Positions 31,980-33,382 of a stretch of DNA of 33,382 bases are shown piece by piece. The notes beneath the pieces are model-generated. The model had not been told where the DNA came from. It saw only the letters and a list, made by a program, of their open reading frames with translations, and did not search any database. A program made the translations under genes and the position numbers. Position 1 is the first letter of the stretch, and each line of letters opens with the position of its first letter. The DNA comes from Planctomycetota bacterium (GTDB lineage: Bacteria; Planctomycetota; GCA-002687715; DRQF01): assembly GCA_020639295.1 (NCBI GenBank), contig JACKGY010000020.1, positions 1 to 33,382 of the forward strand, in the 5' to 3' direction.

Positions 31980-32007
31980 TTGACATCCGGCTGCCGACTC
32001 ATAGAAT
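31980..32007 (+). promoter_or_regulatory. Near-consensus promoter of the coiled-coil gene
   Basis: A perfect TTGACA (31980-31985), a 16-base spacer and TAGAAT (32002-32007, five of six) form the best sigma-70-type promoter in the window. Transcription would start near 32014, giving a leader of about 147 bases. The leader contains a GC hairpin, GGGCCCA/TGGGCCC (32060-32066 with 32074-32080), without a T-run. An 11-bp inverted repeat has one arm in the promoter spacer and one at 32097-32107. Confidence 0.75.
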
Positions 32008-32107
32008 CGCGCTCATTCGGAAAGGGATGGTCCGTTCCCGTGAGCCGCACGCCGGCACCGGGCCCAAATTCGCTGGGCCCCGCACTTTACAAACCTGTCG
32101 GCAGCCG
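31988..32107. repeat. 11-bp inverted repeat across promoter and leader
   Basis: CGGCTGCCGAC (31988-31998) lies exactly between the -35 and -10 boxes, and its perfect reverse complement GTCGGCAGCCG is at 32097-32107 in the leader. The pair could be two operator copies for a repressor that loops DNA. Chance is possible in GC-rich DNA, though 11 perfect bases placed this way is notable. Confidence 0.4.
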
Positions 32108-32160
32108 ATAGCGTCCCGAGACCGATCACCGGAACGCCCACGAAAAGGGAAAGAAGAGGA

Positions 32161-33015
32161 ATGAATCAAGTCGCACGCGTTTTCCTGGTACTGAACCTCC
32201 TGCTGTCGGCGGGATTCCTCATGGCGGCTGCCACCTTCCTGCACCAGACCCAGGACTGGAAGAAGCAGTACGGTGACAAGAACACCGAGCTCGAGACCCA
32301 GACCGATCTGCTGAACAACGAGATCGCGAAGCGCGATTCGGACATCAAGCGCCTCAACGACGACATCAACTCCCGCGAGGGCAAGATCAACTCGCTCACG
32401 CAGGAGCTGGCCGACGAGAAGGGTCGCAAGCAGAGCGCCGAGGAGCAGAAGAACCAGACCCAGCGCAGTCTGGAGAACCTCCAGAAGGCCCTCAACAACG
32501 CCTCCCAGAAGCTGGCCGAGCTCACCGACGCCAACAAGGGCTACGAGGCCCTGATCGAGCGTTACCGGTCCCGCTCGGAGGAGGCTCAGGACACGGCCCG
32601 TCAGGCCGAGACCGCCCGTTCCGACGCGGTCAAGGAGACCGAGGACCGTGACAGCCAGATCAACGATCTGAACAACCAGCTCGGCGATCTGCAGAAGCAG
32701 CTCGGCGACATCAGCACCGAGCTGTCGGCCTACAAGGGCGCCTACCCGCCGCCGACCCTGAAGAACCAGCCGCGCATCGACGGCATGGTCATCCGCTACG
32801 ACGCGGATGCCAACATGGTCCAGGTCAACAAAGGTCGGATGGACGGCGTCGCCCTCGGTCACATGTTCGACATCGTCCGCGGCTCCGACTTCGTCGGCAC
32901 CGTTCGGATCACCTACCTCGACGACAAGACCTCGATCGGCCACGTGCAGGTGAAGGGCCTCAAGGGCCTGATGCCGGTGTCCGGCGACGTCGCCACCAAG
33001 CTGGCCTCGAACTGA
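32161..33015 (+). CDS. Membrane-anchored coiled-coil protein with small C-terminal beta domain
   Basis: This 284-residue protein has a single N-terminal membrane segment (about 5-26, VFLVLNLLLSAGFLMAAATFL) and no clear cleavage site, so it should stay anchored. A long, highly charged coiled coil follows (about 30-185), rich in Gln, Glu, Asp, Lys and Asn in a heptad pattern. A Pro-rich hinge (AYPPPTLKNQP) leads to a compact beta-rich domain (about 203-284: GMVIRYDADANMVQVNKGRMDGVALGHMFDIV, VGTVRITYLDD). The NKGxxDGVxxGxxxxIV pattern resembles the beta domain of MreC and related envelope scaffold proteins, a possible structural analogy. AAGAGGA lies directly before the ATG. It is followed 18 bases later by a small membrane protein gene, probably a partner. 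Function unknown; a cell-envelope scaffold is a reasonable guess. Confidence 0.85.
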   Translation: MNQVARVFLVLNLLLSAGFLMAAATFLHQTQDWKKQYGDKNTELETQTDLLNNEIAKRDSDIKRLNDDINSREGKINSLTQELADEKGRKQSAEEQKNQTQRSLENLQKALNNASQKLAELTDANKGYEALIERYRSRSEEAQDTARQAETARSDAVKETEDRDSQINDLNNQLGDLQKQLGDISTELSAYKGAYPPPTLKNQPRIDGMVIRYDADANMVQVNKGRMDGVALGHMFDIVRGSDFVGTVRITYLDDKTSIGHVQVKGLKGLMPVSGDVATKLASN

Positions 33016-33033
33016 TCGGAGAGGAGAACGAAC

Positions 33034-33210
33034 ATGGCCTACGAAGACATCGACGAGATGGACGATGGCGTTTTCGAGGAAGAGGTCGATAACGCCAGGG
33101 CCCTGACCAGCGGCATCGTCATCACCACCTCCATCTGCCTGCTTCTCGCCTGCATCGTGGTGTTCTACGCCCTGGACAAGTACTTCCAGGTCGGCCCCAT
33201 GGCGAAGTAG
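33034..33210 (+). CDS. Small single-pass membrane protein
   Basis: The product is 58 residues: an acidic N-terminal tail (MAYEDIDEMDDGVFEEEVDN), one membrane helix (about 26-45, GIVITTSICLLLACIVVFYAL) and a short end DKYFQVGPMAK. The ATG has a strong GGAGAGGAG site 7-9 bases upstream, and codon use resembles the neighbours. It begins 18 bases after the coiled-coil gene and is followed by a terminator, so the two form a small operon. I do not recognise a family. The acidic tail and single helix suggest a partner or regulator of the coiled-coil protein in the membrane. Confidence 0.85.
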   Translation: MAYEDIDEMDDGVFEEEVDNARALTSGIVITTSICLLLACIVVFYALDKYFQVGPMAK

Positions 33211-33236
33211 CGCGCACCGGACCATCCGCGAATGAG

Positions 33237-33263
33237 AACGGGCCCCGCACGGCGGGGCCCGTT
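33237..33263 (+). terminator. Rho-independent terminator after small membrane protein gene
   Basis: A 12-bp perfect stem AACGGGCCCCGC/GCGGGGCCCGTT with a 3-base loop (33249-33251), followed by TCATTT, 26 bases after the stop. It closes the two-gene operon that begins at 32161. Confidence 0.88.
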
Positions 33264-33272
33264 TCATTTGCC

Positions 33273-33302
33273 GACCGCGCAGCGCCCGGACCGCGCAGCG
33301 CC
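33273..33302. repeat. Short direct repeat near window end
   Basis: GACCGCGCAGCGCC occurs at 33273-33286 and again at 33289-33302, a 16-base period. The rest of 33264-33382 contains hairpin-forming sequence at 33344-33376 but no recognisable gene. Its role cannot be judged because the window ends. Confidence 0.5.
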
Positions 33303-33382
33303 GGCTGCGCATGGCGTTCTTGCCAGGAGGTTGCGGGAAGTAGCGGAGCAGGCGCTCCGCGGTCCTTACGGAGCGCTGGCTG

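Noticed and set aside
33303..33382. tRNA or other stable RNA gene at the window end
   Set aside because: Hairpins exist but no cloverleaf, TTC arm or anticodon arm could be assembled, and the sequence is cut.

Overview
The window looks like chromosomal DNA of a high-GC member of the Planctomycetota, probably a deep-branching or uncultured lineage. The evidence is the short basic protein at 7708-7902, which matches the signature protein family of the PVC superphylum, together with a secreted NPCBM-domain protein, several von Willebrand A (VWA) proteins including a HEAT-VWA fusion, frequent GTG and TTG starts, and GTGA/ATGA overlaps. No phage, insertion sequence, CRISPR array, rRNA or tRNA was seen. 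The high GC content gives very long open frames opposite real genes, and these were treated as shadows.

Layout. 1-1625 (-): groEL, cut by the window edge at its C-terminal GGM tail. Between groEL and the next gene lies a two-fold repeated TGACAG inverted repeat. 1945-6924 (+): a tight run of NPCBM protein, large two-VWA membrane protein and pdxA. 7018-10642 (+): a membrane-anchored unknown, the PVC small basic protein with its terminator, queE, der and a small lipoprotein, ending in a strong hairpin. 11152-11406 (+): a Lys/Ala histone H1-like protein with its own candidate promoter and terminator. 11680-13002 (+): a secreted unknown, separated by a shared convergent terminator from a HEAT-VWA protein (13117-14685, -). 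14823-19270 (-): ribH-nusB-ftsY and an O-antigen-ligase-like/TPR protein, with a candidate promoter just upstream of ribH. 19354-27440 (-): an RND efflux operon of one lipoprotein adaptor and two different permeases. 27633-31950 (+): an uncharacterised radical SAM protein, moeA and lnt, each joined to the next by a GTGA overlap. 32161-33210 (+): a membrane-anchored coiled-coil protein and a 58-residue membrane protein under a near-consensus promoter, closed by a strong terminator.

How the genes work together. Most of the window is housekeeping: protein folding (GroEL), vitamin B6 (PdxA), riboflavin (RibH), queuosine precursor (QueE), ribosome assembly (Der), transcription (NusB), protein targeting (FtsY), molybdenum cofactor (MoeA) and lipoprotein maturation (Lnt). 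Lnt would act on lipoproteins such as the two encoded here. The least explained parts are the NPCBM/VWA pair, the radical SAM protein coupled to moeA, the paired RND permeases with enlarged central membrane regions, the Lys-rich histone-like protein, and the coiled-coil/small membrane protein pair. No complete new defence or mobile system could be supported. All functional calls come from reading motifs, without database searches.
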